The notes below the pieces were generated by a model. That model was not told where the DNA came from. It did no database searches and saw only the letters and a list, made by a program, of their open reading frames with translations. The position numbers and the translations under genes were made by a program. This document shows, one piece after another, positions 44,845 to 54,503 of a stretch of 64,000 nt of DNA. Every line of letters begins with the position of its first letter. The stretch's first letter is position 1. Source of the DNA: Methanosarcinales archaeon (GTDB taxonomy: Archaea > Halobacteriota > Methanosarcinia > Methanosarcinales > Methanoperedenaceae); assembly GCA_905339155.1 (NCBI GenBank), contig CAJPFJ010000030.1, positions 1-64,000 on the forward strand, written 5' to 3'.

Positions 44845-45984
44845 TTGAAAGATACAACAGGTTGCGTTGGAGGAACAAATTCAGGCAGTCTTGGCATAAT
44901 AAGTAAATACCTGACCCTCTGGATCCTTCTTGCCATGGCAGGCGGGATAATCCTTGGAGCTGTTTATCCGCAGGTAGCCACCATACTTGACGCTGTCAGG
45001 ATCGAACAGGTCTCACTTCCCATAGCGATAGGTCTTATCTGGATGATGTACCCGCCCCTTGCCGGAGTAAAGTACGAGGAACTCTATAAAATGAAGCAGC
45101 AGGGGAAAGCCCTTAGTGCTTCCATTGTCCAGAACTGGATTATCGGTCCTGCGCTCATGTTCGCCCTTGCCTGGATATTCCTTCCTGACCTTCCAGAGTA
45201 CCGCATAGGTTTGATCCTGATCGGTCTTGCACGATGCATCGCCATGGTTCTTGTCTGGAACCAGCTCGCAGGTGGGGATAATGAACTGTGCGCGGTTCTT
45301 GTGGCTGTGAACTCTATCTTCCAGGTAGCGCTGTATTCGGTTCTCGCCTATGTATTTATAACAGTATTATCAGCATGGATAGGCGGTGCAGGGGCAGGAG
45401 CTGTTGTGGACATTTCCATATGGGAAGTGGCCAAAGCGGTATTCATCTATCTGGGAATTCCCTTTATTGCAGGCATAATAACACGGTCTGTTCTCGTAAA
45501 AAAGAGGGGAAAGGATTGGTATGATAATGTATTTATGAAAAAACTTGGTCCTACTGCTTTGATAGGACTGCTCTTTACCATTATCGTTATGTTCTCCTTA
45601 AAAGGAGAGTACATTGTAAAACTCCCCACGGATGTATTCAGGATAGCAGTCCCGCTGCTTTTGTATTTCATCATAATGTTCGGCATCTCTTTTATCATGT
45701 CGTACAGGCTGGGGTTTTCTTATGACCAATCCACAACCCTGGCATTCACCGCGGCAAGCAACAATTTTGAACTTGCAATAGCGGTGGCAGTTGCCGTGTT
45801 CGGAATAGGCTCGAGTATAGCTTTTGCAGCTGTCGTGGGACCTCTCATTGAAGTTCCTGTAATGCTTGGACTGGTACATGTGGCAAGGAGAGTCAGCGTC
45901 ATGTGGTTTGATCAAAATGGTCTGCCGATAAACAGAAGAATTACTGCTACTGTTATAGGAAACACTAATAAAAAGGAGGAATAA
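44845..45984 (+). CDS. acr3: ACR3-family arsenite efflux permease
   Basis: Ten-helix membrane transporter of the bile acid/arsenite superfamily. Motifs of ACR3 are present: [35 protein letters not shown] (with the conserved Cys of helix 4) and the later [23 protein letters not shown]. It exports arsenite using the proton motive force. I take the TTG at 44845 as start because AAAGGTG lies just upstream; an ATG at 44800 would add 15 residues. It is followed four bases later by an AhpD-like gene. No ArsR-type regulator is adjacent. Confidence 0.93.
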   Translation: MKDTTGCVGGTNSGSLGIISKYLTLWILLAMAGGIILGAVYPQVATILDAVRIEQVSLPIAIGLIWMMYPPLAGVKYEELYKMKQQGKALSASIVQNWIIGPALMFALAWIFLPDLPEYRIGLILIGLARCIAMVLVWNQLAGGDNELCAVLVAVNSIFQVALYSVLAYVFITVLSAWIGGAGAGAVVDISIWEVAKAVFIYLGIPFIAGIITRSVLVKKRGKDWYDNVFMKKLGPTALIGLLFTIIVMFSLKGEYIVKLPTDVFRIAVPLLLYFIIMFGISFIMSYRLGFSYDQSTTLAFTAASNNFELAIAVAVAVFGIGSSIAFAAVVGPLIEVPVMLGLVHVARRVSVMWFDQNGLPINRRITATVIGNTNKKEE

Positions 45985-45987
45985 AAT

Positions 45988-46281
45988 TTGTCATGGTTCG
46001 ATGAGAAAACACCAGATGTTGCAAAAGCATTCTCTGAGTTGAGAAATTCGGTATATAAAGAAGGTGCACTTGATCTTCGTACAAAAGAACTTATCTCTAT
46101 CACCGCTTCAGTGCTTATGAGGTGCGAACGGTGCACGGAAATCCATGCCCAGCGCGCGAAAAAACATGGCGCTACTGATGAGATGATAGCTGAAGCTGTA
46201 GCCTGTGCCATGTTTGTGGCTGCAGGTTCCCAGTTATCATGGAGCGATGTATATGAAAAAATAATGGAGAAAAAGGAATAG
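45988..46281 (+). CDS. Carboxymuconolactone decarboxylase / AhpD-like protein downstream of acr3
   Basis: 97 residues. TTG start with AGGAGG 9 bases upstream. Core motif CERCTEIHAQRAKKHGAT holds the CXXC and following His of AhpD-like proteins; AVACAMFVAAGSQL closes the helix bundle. Only three bases separate it from acr3, so it is probably part of arsenic or thiol stress resistance. That role is inferred from context. Confidence 0.85.
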   Translation: MSWFDEKTPDVAKAFSELRNSVYKEGALDLRTKELISITASVLMRCERCTEIHAQRAKKHGATDEMIAEAVACAMFVAAGSQLSWSDVYEKIMEKKE

Positions 46282-46334
46282 ACAAATTTAGAAAAGAAGG
46301 TTGATAACACTAATTTTAATTATTATTGTGCAAC

Positions 46335-46451
46335 TTAATCTGTCCAGAAAAAGATAGGTAAAAATCTTCCTTTACTTTCTTCATTATGTTTCTGTCTATC
46401 AACCATTCTTTCAGTCTTCTCTCTTATCATTTCGGTGTTGCTCTGGGTCAT
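46335..46451 (-). CDS. Possible small charged protein (38 residues)
   Basis: The frame starts at the ATG at 46451 with GGAGG at good spacing. It reads MTQSNTEMIREKTERMVDRQ followed by a Lys/Glu-rich stretch and an aromatic end (FLPIFFWTD). No family recognised. The strong ribosome binding site is the main support. Confidence 0.4.
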   Translation of the reverse strand: MTQSNTEMIREKTERMVDRQKHNEESKGRFLPIFFWTD

Positions 46452-46676
46452 GATTTCCTCCGTGTTTTTATCTTCTTTTCTCTCAGACGCTACCTGTTAA
46501 TATTTACTATAAACATAATTATTTATATACACATCAGGTAAATAAAATGATCATCATAATAATAGTACTGAGCATAAAAAGCAAGACAGTTTCAATCTTT
46601 GTGCGGAAGTTTCCAACATGAATCCTCAGGAAATACAACTTGATTTAATCCAACAATACTGAAAAAGATATTTAAG

Positions 46677-46817
46677 TCAATTTGAGTCATTTTTTTGATG
46701 ATGGATTTTATATGAATTCATGCACCTCAATGTGCAGAACATATTTTCTTTGACAATGTCATTCTGAACGTATATTTCCGCGTGGCAATTTTTGCATTTT
46801 ACTTCAACTATTTCCAT
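46677..46817 (-). CDS. Small zinc-ribbon-like protein (46 residues)
   Basis: The ATG at 46817 follows AAGGAGGAT. The product has CKNCH near residue 8 and CTLRC near residue 28: four cysteines in a CX2C...CX3C pattern consistent with a small zinc site, though the CKNCH also mimics a heme motif (there is no signal peptide, so heme attachment is unlikely). No family recognised; archaeal genomes hold many such small zinc proteins. Confidence 0.55.
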   Translation of the reverse strand: MEIVEVKCKNCHAEIYVQNDIVKENMFCTLRCMNSYKIHHQKNDSN

Positions 46818-47261
46818 GTTGTATCCTCCTTAATGACTCGCCGAATTTCTTTTCAAGCTATCAGTTCTCATTTCTTTAATACCTTTTTAGTTTCCCCCGT
46901 TGATACATGGGCTTATGTTTTTATAATTATATATTTCTATGTTTAGTATAACCTGTCTATTTATCATCAAGTAGGCTCTTAATTACATAAATAGTTTGCG
47001 CTTAAAAGTGCCACATATCCAGATTCAGCCGTCATGCCAATATAAATACAAGCGATGGCACCCCTGAAATAATTAAAGGCAATCTTCAATTTTTTTGTAT
47101 CATAATTAATAGTTATATTTTTTTCATCCCAAATGCATTAAGTATATATAGATTGCAGTGCATGACTTTATTGGATAGAACAGGATAAAATTAGTATTTT
47201 CAATTATATGGAATGGATAAATATAATTGTCAAAATCTAATTCAAAATAAGGAGATAGGAT
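46818..47261. promoter_or_regulatory. Long regulatory region upstream of the giant cytochromes
   Basis: 444 bases without a supported gene. A good TATA sequence, GTATATATA, lies at 47142-47150; transcription would start near 47170 and leave a leader of about 90 bases before the cytochrome ATG. The upstream part is AT-rich. On the other side it must also serve the divergent small zinc-ribbon gene. Confidence 0.4.
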
Positions 47262-49520
47262 ATGTTGGATAGGTTTATATGCAAATGTTCGTTCACGATG
47301 AAAAAATCATTTCTGTTAAAATTTTTTTATATATCGATGTTATTTTTAATGATGATCGGACCATCAATTGCAGAAACATTCGATGATATCCATAAGGATC
47401 TGGATGAAAACATGGGCGACTCCGGATGCCTGAAATGTCATTCTTCACATCAGGGGACTATATTGGAAGTTCCACAGAAAAGCAGTATCAATGTTGGATC
47501 CCCGGAACTGCAAAATATCCGGTTAATGACAGACTCTGAAGTTACTGGAAATATTACAATCGTTACAAGTGTTGGACAAAATTGGCTCCAGCAAGGAATC
47601 TTTGGACCTAACCAATCAGATGTGACAACAGACAAAAGCTGGGGCTGGACATTTTTTGATGAAATATATATATCGATTCCCAATGGAACATCAAGCGGTT
47701 ATATGAGTCCACCTGAGAGAACAACCCAGAGGAACAGCATCTACGCTCTCTTACTTGATAGCGGAAATAATAGCAATCCAATAAAAAATGCACAGGTCAC
47801 AGCAGATGTGACCTACTGGATATATGATGGTGTGAATTATACAAATCAAAACAGTCAGATCCAGCTCACAGAAGACTCGAATCACAGTGGATTGTATAGT
47901 GGAATCTTTTATTTCTATGGTGGCCAGCCAGAGGGCGGATATTGCGGAGGATGCCATCCGATCCATGGGGCGGATACAAATGCAGGTTACTTTCCTGGAA
48001 ACTATACTGCCAATATTACAGCGCAGGCAGATAATAAAATTGCAACGTCCCAGGTAAGCTTTGAAGTAACTGCGTGGGGTTGTGAAGACTGCCATGGCAG
48101 CGGTAATCCACATCAGACTAAAGTACTGGGCATAGACTCATATTGTTACCTCTGCCATGGTGTTAACGAGCTTTTACACCGCCAGGATGATGCTGGAAAT
48201 CCACACCAGAATACAGCCCATAGAACTATCCAATGCACAGATTGCCATACTGGTAAAGCTGTGAATTCGCATACTTTCAATGGTGTCACCTTTGCAAAAG
48301 GTGGCATTGACAATAACAGATCTCTTCCGCAATACAATTATGTGGCAACAGAGTTGAATACCGGGACCCACATAAACCTGAGCTGCGTATATTGTCATGA
48401 CGATCTGGCATTACCTGGCCCTTCCGGAGGATACAGGGCTGACAACTACACCATAAAGAGCACAGTCAATAACTACACTCCGAGCTTTGCAAGCATACAG
48501 CAATTCCAGGATTACTATGTCATCAATGTAGCCAGGGAAGGACCACTTAATGTGACACTTGACTGGGAAGGAACTTCAAATATTGGTTTTTATCTTTATC
48601 CGCCTGACTTCAACCCGGGAAACAGAACAACGCCTTTCAATCCAGATGAAGGCGATTACCCATACTATAATGGTTCAACCATGACTAAAAAACCAGAAGA
48701 TTATACAAATAATACACCCATGTCAGGTAAATGGATACTGGCAGTATATGGTTATGATTTCTACAGTGGAGGATTAAGATATGGACAGCTGCAATCAGCA
48801 TTAAAATACACAATTAACACCACCTACCCTATTCAAAGAAAAGATCTTCCGACTATTCCGGAATGCAACAGCTGTCATAACTCAGACGGAACTGGAAGAG
48901 CTTTAACAACCGACAACATCCCTGACTGGAATCCGGGCTTTGCTCATGTTGATACAAATAACGATGGAACTCTGGATGTTCAATGCAGGATGTGCCACGA
49001 TTCAATGCATGAAATAACAGTCAAAGACTGCCGCACCTGCCACACTACAGCCCCGGTAAATCATCCCATCAAAGAGCCTGAATTTGCACAAAGAACCATC
49101 AGCCAGTGCCTTGAATGTCATGGTGATCCGCACCAGGTAACATCAGCAGGAGGCACGGATTGTATCGCATGTCATTCTCCAAAGGATGTCAATATCTCGA
49201 AATTTGCCCGCCATGCAGATATCAACACAGGCGATGGAGGAGGGAATGCAACGAATTTTGATTGCTGGACATGTCACTATCAGAAGGATATGAACAAAAA
49301 CAATGTATACCTGTGCGGGGACTGCCATTCAAATACCAGCGGCATAGTAAATATTTCAAACACTTCGCTTATTATGAGTGATTTCATGCACGGGTCGATG
49401 ACCACATGCAGGGCATGCCATGCACCAACCGGTGGTTCTCATCCCGGTTATCACCAAAATGGAACTGTGGGGCCGCTGGGACTTGTAGAAAATATATTAA
49501 GAAAGAATCATGCACCCTGA
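47262..49520 (+). CDS. Large secreted 14-heme cytochrome c
   Basis: 752 residues; start at 47262 with GGAG upstream (a second ATG at 47298 would shorten the signal peptide's N-region). After a signal peptide come 14 CXXCH motifs in two groups: six in residues ~55-380 and eight in ~525-735. A beta-rich region between them (~395-520) resembles a PPC-like beta-sandwich. The C-terminal heme cluster (from ECNSCHNSDGT to TCRACHAPTGG) is shared almost word for word with the next gene. No C-terminal anchor is seen, so it may be free or bound to the cell surface. Expected role: conducting electrons across the S-layer to an outside acceptor. Confidence 0.93.
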   Translation: MLDRFICKCSFTMKKSFLLKFFYISMLFLMMIGPSIAETFDDIHKDLDENMGDSGCLKCHSSHQGTILEVPQKSSINVGSPELQNIRLMTDSEVTGNITIVTSVGQNWLQQGIFGPNQSDVTTDKSWGWTFFDEIYISIPNGTSSGYMSPPERTTQRNSIYALLLDSGNNSNPIKNAQVTADVTYWIYDGVNYTNQNSQIQLTEDSNHSGLYSGIFYFYGGQPEGGYCGGCHPIHGADTNAGYFPGNYTANITAQADNKIATSQVSFEVTAWGCEDCHGSGNPHQTKVLGIDSYCYLCHGVNELLHRQDDAGNPHQNTAHRTIQCTDCHTGKAVNSHTFNGVTFAKGGIDNNRSLPQYNYVATELNTGTHINLSCVYCHDDLALPGPSGGYRADNYTIKSTVNNYTPSFASIQQFQDYYVINVAREGPLNVTLDWEGTSNIGFYLYPPDFNPGNRTTPFNPDEGDYPYYNGSTMTKKPEDYTNNTPMSGKWILAVYGYDFYSGGLRYGQLQSALKYTINTTYPIQRKDLPTIPECNSCHNSDGTGRALTTDNIPDWNPGFAHVDTNNDGTLDVQCRMCHDSMHEITVKDCRTCHTTAPVNHPIKEPEFAQRTISQCLECHGDPHQVTSAGGTDCIACHSPKDVNISKFARHADINTGDGGGNATNFDCWTCHYQKDMNKNNVYLCGDCHSNTSGIVNISNTSLIMSDFMHGSMTTCRACHAPTGGSHPGYHQNGTVGPLGLVENILRKNHAP

Positions 49521-49583
49521 AATAATGCCAAATTATATATGGGATCAATGCATATTTTCATTCGGATAAGGATAGGAGAAGTT

Positions 49584-52292
49584 ATGAATTGGATAGGAAA
49601 TAGTCTAAAATCGCATAGCCAGGCAAATAAAATCAATGCATTTTTGATTTTGGCATTATTTGTATCGTTTTTGTTAATAACCATAAATCCAGCCCAGGCA
49701 ATATCGAATAATAAGAATCATATAAATATTACTGGAAATATAACGGATAAAGAATGCATCATCTGTCATCCGGCAGAAGGAACACAATTTCAACCAGGGA
49801 ATCAATTGGATAAGCCTTTACCAATCAAAAACTCCCCCGGATCTGGAATTATTTCATCACTTCAAGTTGGGGAAAATTATACCGCAATCCTTACAGTTGG
49901 ACAAACACCCTATCAGCTCGGTCCGTTTTTCCGCAGTGGAGCTAACGGTTGGAGCTGGCTGGATAGTGGTAACTGGGGAAAAGAAAAACAAAAGAATCTC
50001 ATCTTGCTTTCAATACTTGATAATACTACAGGTAGCATAAAACCAATCCAGGGATTAGCATCCTGGCCGGCATGGCCACAGGCCGGTTATAGAAAACACG
50101 GTGGTACATATAGCTACAAAGCAGACAATGGTCCTTCTCCTATAAATATACAAAAAAATTATCCGGATGCCAGTGAATTCTGGATGGTTAAAGTGATTAA
50201 CTTAAGTGGACTTAGCAGCGCAACTCTAAATTTCTGGACATGGTATTCGATGGAAACCGATTGGGATTATGGATATGTTGCAATATCCTCTGATGGAAAT
50301 AGTTGGACAAATCTCCAGGGAACACTAACTACAAACTCAAATCCAAATGGCAATAACCTTGGAAATGGAATAACAGGTAGCAGTGGTGGAATATGGCTAC
50401 AGGAATCAATGGACTTGACGCAATATGTTGGAAAAAAGATGTTGATAGGATTCAGATTTGTGTCAGACGCAGCCTCCAACGAAGAGGGAATGTATATAGA
50501 TGACATAACTGCTACGGGAGGATTCAGTGATGATGCGGAAATTCCTCCTGAAATAAAAACCCTGAGTGTCAATGTTACATACCCTCGCCTGACCATACAG
50601 AATCCAACAGATCCATTGACAGGCGCAAGCACATTACTATATAATCCATATGTTCAAAGAGTAGAGCTTTATGAAGATATAAGTCATCCCGGTACATACG
50701 CCGGATATTTTAAATATGACCCATTTGCAAGCCAATATTCAGGAAGATATACGGTAAATTTAGATACTTCAATAAATGGGGAACAGGTTATTGGAAGTAC
50801 GACATTCGATACCACTATATTTGGCTGCCAGGATTGCCACAATAAGAATTTTAATGGTGCTGAAACGAGCTTTGTTCATGCAGACGGAGGCGGAATGCAA
50901 TCATGTGAATATGTATGTCACAGTGGGTCAAGAGGTTTATATAACAATGCATTTATGGGACCGCCACTTCCAGCAAACCCAATCCATGTGCACGAAATGA
51001 AATTCGGACACCAGGGAGGATATTTGGATGGTGCATATTATCCCCAGCCGTCATATAATATTTCTTCACATGTAACTGAAGTAAGTTGTGTACAATGTCA
51101 TACTTCGTTCATTCATGACAATACAGGAAGCGATACTGCAAAAATTGGAAGTTACACATTACATGGTACAAATATTACTTTTTCTTCAGGTACACATAGC
51201 AGTTTGACATGTGAACAATGTCACGGGGATCTGGAATATCCTGTAATACCACAGGATCAACATAGTATAACAAATAAACTCGGAAATATTAGTCGTTCTT
51301 TTACGTCTTCCGAATCATTTACAGATACTTATGCAGTAGACGTTAATGGAATTGATAACCTTACGATAAATGTGCATGCTAACGATGGTTCTACGAAATC
51401 TGTCGCTATATACGTTATAGGTCCGGTAGATAATACTACAACGGCCCTACAGGGGCCCAATGAGAATGGATTTCCATATTATATAACACAAAGCCTTTCC
51501 ACACCTATCAATGTAAATGTAGTTGGTCCATATGCAGGAACATGGTTAGTAAAGGTATATTCGACACAAGAAGGAGTTGTGGATTATACAATAACCAGCA
51601 GTTATCCTATAGAAAGAAAACCAATAATAAAAATCCCGGAATGTAATGAATGTCACAATTCTGATGCTACAGGCAAAACATATGCAAAAGATCCAATTCC
51701 AGATTGGAATCCCGGATTTGCACATGCTGATGCAAATGGTGACGGAACTCTGGATGTTCAATGCAGGATGTGCCATGATGCAATGCATAATATCACGATC
51801 ATAGATTGCCATAACTGCCATACTGCTGCCCCTGTCAACCATCCTATCAAAGGCCAAATATTTTCTGAATATACTCCTGCCCTTTGCCTTGAATGTCATG
51901 GCGACCCTCACAAGGTCACATCAGCAGGAGGCACGGATTGTATAGCATGTCATTCAGGAGATGTCAATATTTCATTATTCGGGAATCATTCAAAGATGAA
52001 TACAAGTGATGGTGCGGGCAACGTCACAAATAAAGACTGCTGGACATGTCACTACCAGAAGGATATGAACAGAAGCAATGTGTATCTTTGCGATGCCTGC
52101 CATTCAAACAGCAGCGGGGTTGTACATGTGAACGAACCATCCCTTGTAAAAAATGATTTTATGCATGGGATGACCACATGCAAGGTCTGCCATGCACCAA
52201 CCGGTGGTTCTCATCCCGGTTATCACCAAAATGGAACTGTGGGGCCGCTGGGACTTGCAGAAAATATATTAAGAAAGAATGATGCACCCTGA
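49584..52292 (+). CDS. Large secreted 13-heme cytochrome c with beta-sandwich domains
   Basis: 902 residues from the ATG at 49584 (AGGAG upstream). Signal peptide at ~20-45. A first heme CIICH, then a long extracellular beta-rich region (~75-420) including an immune-inhibitor-A/MAM-like segment (FWTWYSMETDWDYGYVAIS, GMYIDDITATGG). Next come CQDCH, CEYVCH (CX3CH), CVQCH and CEQCH, then a PPC-like beta domain (~570-690) and finally eight closely spaced CXXCH motifs shared with the upstream gene. The beta domain may bind glycan, protein or mineral. It lies 63 bases after the 14-heme gene and is probably co-transcribed with it. Confidence 0.93.
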   Translation: MNWIGNSLKSHSQANKINAFLILALFVSFLLITINPAQAISNNKNHINITGNITDKECIICHPAEGTQFQPGNQLDKPLPIKNSPGSGIISSLQVGENYTAILTVGQTPYQLGPFFRSGANGWSWLDSGNWGKEKQKNLILLSILDNTTGSIKPIQGLASWPAWPQAGYRKHGGTYSYKADNGPSPINIQKNYPDASEFWMVKVINLSGLSSATLNFWTWYSMETDWDYGYVAISSDGNSWTNLQGTLTTNSNPNGNNLGNGITGSSGGIWLQESMDLTQYVGKKMLIGFRFVSDAASNEEGMYIDDITATGGFSDDAEIPPEIKTLSVNVTYPRLTIQNPTDPLTGASTLLYNPYVQRVELYEDISHPGTYAGYFKYDPFASQYSGRYTVNLDTSINGEQVIGSTTFDTTIFGCQDCHNKNFNGAETSFVHADGGGMQSCEYVCHSGSRGLYNNAFMGPPLPANPIHVHEMKFGHQGGYLDGAYYPQPSYNISSHVTEVSCVQCHTSFIHDNTGSDTAKIGSYTLHGTNITFSSGTHSSLTCEQCHGDLEYPVIPQDQHSITNKLGNISRSFTSSESFTDTYAVDVNGIDNLTINVHANDGSTKSVAIYVIGPVDNTTTALQGPNENGFPYYITQSLSTPINVNVVGPYAGTWLVKVYSTQEGVVDYTITSSYPIERKPIIKIPECNECHNSDATGKTYAKDPIPDWNPGFAHADANGDGTLDVQCRMCHDAMHNITIIDCHNCHTAAPVNHPIKGQIFSEYTPALCLECHGDPHKVTSAGGTDCIACHSGDVNISLFGNHSKMNTSDGAGNVTNKDCWTCHYQKDMNRSNVYLCDACHSNSSGVVHVNEPSLVKNDFMHGMTTCKVCHAPTGGSHPGYHQNGTVGPLGLAENILRKNDAP

Positions 52293-52312
52293 TACAAAAT
52301 TTCTGTTCAAAT

Positions 52313-53632
52313 TCATGGTCTCGATCTTAACCATTCATCAATAATTTCATTAAGTGTTCCATCCACTTCCTCGATAGTGTATATGACACGGATAACCGGC
52401 TTATTTAGCCTTAATAACCTGCCAAGGTCGATCGGGGTGCCCGCTATGACGATATCGCAATCCGAAGCGTTGATCGTATCTTCCAGTTCTTTTATCTGGG
52501 CGCTGCTGTATCCCATGGCAGGAAGTACGGAACTAATATGCGGGAAATCCTGGAAAACAGAATGTATGGAACCTGCTGCATACGGACGGGGATCAATGAT
52601 CTCTTTTGCCCCAAATTTTTTCGCGGCAATTGTACCAGCACCATATGACATTCCTCCATGGGTTAATGTGGGGCCGTCTTCCACAACGAGAACTCGTTTT
52701 CCTTTGATCGCTTCCGGATCTTCAACGGTTATGACCGAATTGGCTTTGATGATCCTTGCGTTATTATTTATGGATCTTACATTCCTGATCACTGTTTCCA
52801 CATCTTCTTTCCGGGCTGAATCGACTTTATTAACGACCACTACATCCGCGAGGCGAACATTCACTTCCCCGGGATAATAAGTAAGTTCATGCCCTGGCCT
52901 GTGCGGATCAGCAATAACGATATGAAGATCCGGTTTGAAAAATGGTAAGTCATTATTCCCGCCATCCCATATGATAATATCCGCTTCATTTTCCGCAGCT
53001 TTCAGGATCTTCTGGAAGTCAACTCCGCTATAGACAACGGTTCCGCAGCATATATAGGGTTCATATTCCTCCCTTTCTTCTATTGTGCATCCGTTCTTCA
53101 CGCAATCTTCCATTGATGCAAATCTCTGGCACTCCTGCTCCAACAGGTCCCCATACGGCATCGGGTGTCGCACAACGACTACACTGATACCTTTTTGCTT
53201 AAATATTTCAACTAATTTTTGCGAGGTGGGGCTCTTGCCAGAACCAGTCCTGACCGCACAAACCGATATAACAGGTTTCTTTGATGAAAGCATCGTGCTT
53301 TTTGTCCCCATCAACCGAAAATCCGCACCCGCTGCAAGGACAAGAGAGGCTTTTTGCATGACCGTCTCATGAGAGAGGTCTGAATATGCAAGTATTACCT
53401 GGTCTATGCTATTTTCTTTAATGATCTGTGTCAATTTTTCTTCGGGGTATATGGGTATGTCTTTCCCGTACAATCTCCCTGCCAGTTGCCTGGGGTAACT
53501 GCGCCCGGATATGCCCGGTATCTGCGCGGCCGTGAATGCCACTACCTCGTAATCCTCGTTATCCCTGAAAAAAACATTGAAATTATGGAAATCGCGCCCT
53601 GCGGCACCCATTATTATGACTTTTGTTTGCAT
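52313..53632 (-). CDS. cpgS: Cyclic 2,3-diphosphoglycerate synthetase
   Basis: 439 residues. N-terminal Rossmann-like domain (VIIMGAAGRDFHNFN), then a P-loop segment (VCAVRTGSGKSPTSQ) and a third part with VLVVEDGPTLTHGGM and a GAGTIAAKKFGA motif; this domain order is that of archaeal cyclic 2,3-diphosphoglycerate synthase. The enzyme makes the thermoprotectant/phosphate reserve cDPG from 2,3-diphosphoglycerate and ATP. Convergent with the cytochromes; the gene ends 20 bases after the last cytochrome stop, on the other strand. Confidence 0.9.
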   Translation of the reverse strand: MQTKVIIMGAAGRDFHNFNVFFRDNEDYEVVAFTAAQIPGISGRSYPRQLAGRLYGKDIPIYPEEKLTQIIKENSIDQVILAYSDLSHETVMQKASLVLAAGADFRLMGTKSTMLSSKKPVISVCAVRTGSGKSPTSQKLVEIFKQKGISVVVVRHPMPYGDLLEQECQRFASMEDCVKNGCTIEEREEYEPYICCGTVVYSGVDFQKILKAAENEADIIIWDGGNNDLPFFKPDLHIVIADPHRPGHELTYYPGEVNVRLADVVVVNKVDSARKEDVETVIRNVRSINNNARIIKANSVITVEDPEAIKGKRVLVVEDGPTLTHGGMSYGAGTIAAKKFGAKEIIDPRPYAAGSIHSVFQDFPHISSVLPAMGYSSAQIKELEDTINASDCDIVIAGTPIDLGRLLRLNKPVIRVIYTIEEVDGTLNEIIDEWLRSRP

Positions 53633-53695
53633 GGACCAGCCTCATGATAAGGATTGGTCATCTTATCATTTAAGCATACTGGAGGTTTCAGTGAA

Positions 53696-54484
53696 TTATG
53701 GGAAGTTTTTTTCATCGAATGTCTTTAATTCCATTAGACCATTTGAGATTTTCACATACTTGTTTTGAGATTTCTCTTTTGATAGCTCATCGACTTCATC
53801 AACCCAGGAGCCAGTGTTTGCAACAGTTTTTCCTTTATTAATGAACGGTCTATGGGTATGACCATACACAAGTCCTTCATCAGGTTTCATCCCGATAAGC
53901 ATATACCGGGCCTGTGAAATAGAAATGTTATAGATTTTATCAATTTTCTCTCTCAGGTGAGGAGATTTTCTCATCTTTCTGATTTGTGCCTGCATGCACT
54001 CTTTTTCCACGAACCCCCAGAGGAAGCTGGCCAGGCCGCCTATCACGTTCTCAGCAAAGCACATATTCTCGCTGAATTTTTCGTAATTCTCAATGCTGAG
54101 AGGCTCAAGGTTTGCAAGCACTTCCAGTTCATAACCATGGATGAAATAGAATTTCCTGCCCCCATCTTCCAGTCTTAAGGATTTGGATATGATGAATGGA
54201 TAATTTCCAGCATATCTTTCATTTAGTCTTAATAAATAATAGTCATGGTTGCCCACAATGTAATGTATGTTTTTCACATTTAGTCTTGCGATCTTATCCA
54301 GTATTTTTGCGTTTTCTTTTTCTGTAACTACCTCTGCGTTATTTCGCCTCCAGAAATCCAGTATATCCCCCAGAAGAACCAGGTGGTCTATACCTGCTGA
54401 ATCGCATTTCTCCAAAAACCGTGAGAAATCTTTGCCATTTGATTTTTCATATCCGAGATGCACATCCGACACTGCAACTATCAT
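53696..54484 (-). CDS. Metallophosphoesterase (UDP-diacylglucosamine hydrolase-like)
   Basis: 262 residues from the ATG at 54484 (AAAGGTG upstream). Calcineurin-type metal site: DVHLG, GDILDFW, GNHDYY and later GHTHRP, the full dimetal ligand set. Related to LpxH-like phosphoesterases, which archaea use for unknown phospholipid or nucleotide substrates. It lies 19 bases after carbamate kinase and 60 before cpgS on the same strand, so it may be in one transcript with them. Confidence 0.9.
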   Translation of the reverse strand: MIVAVSDVHLGYEKSNGKDFSRFLEKCDSAGIDHLVLLGDILDFWRRNNAEVVTEKENAKILDKIARLNVKNIHYIVGNHDYYLLRLNERYAGNYPFIISKSLRLEDGGRKFYFIHGYELEVLANLEPLSIENYEKFSENMCFAENVIGGLASFLWGFVEKECMQAQIRKMRKSPHLREKIDKIYNISISQARYMLIGMKPDEGLVYGHTHRPFINKGKTVANTGSWVDEVDELSKEKSQNKYVKISNGLMELKTFDEKNFP

Positions 54485-54503
54485 ATTACACCTTTTATTT
54501 CGC

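Noticed and set aside
46677-46817. CKNCH as a heme c site in the small Cys protein
   Set aside because: There is no signal peptide or membrane helix, so heme attachment outside the cell is not possible; a zinc site fits better.
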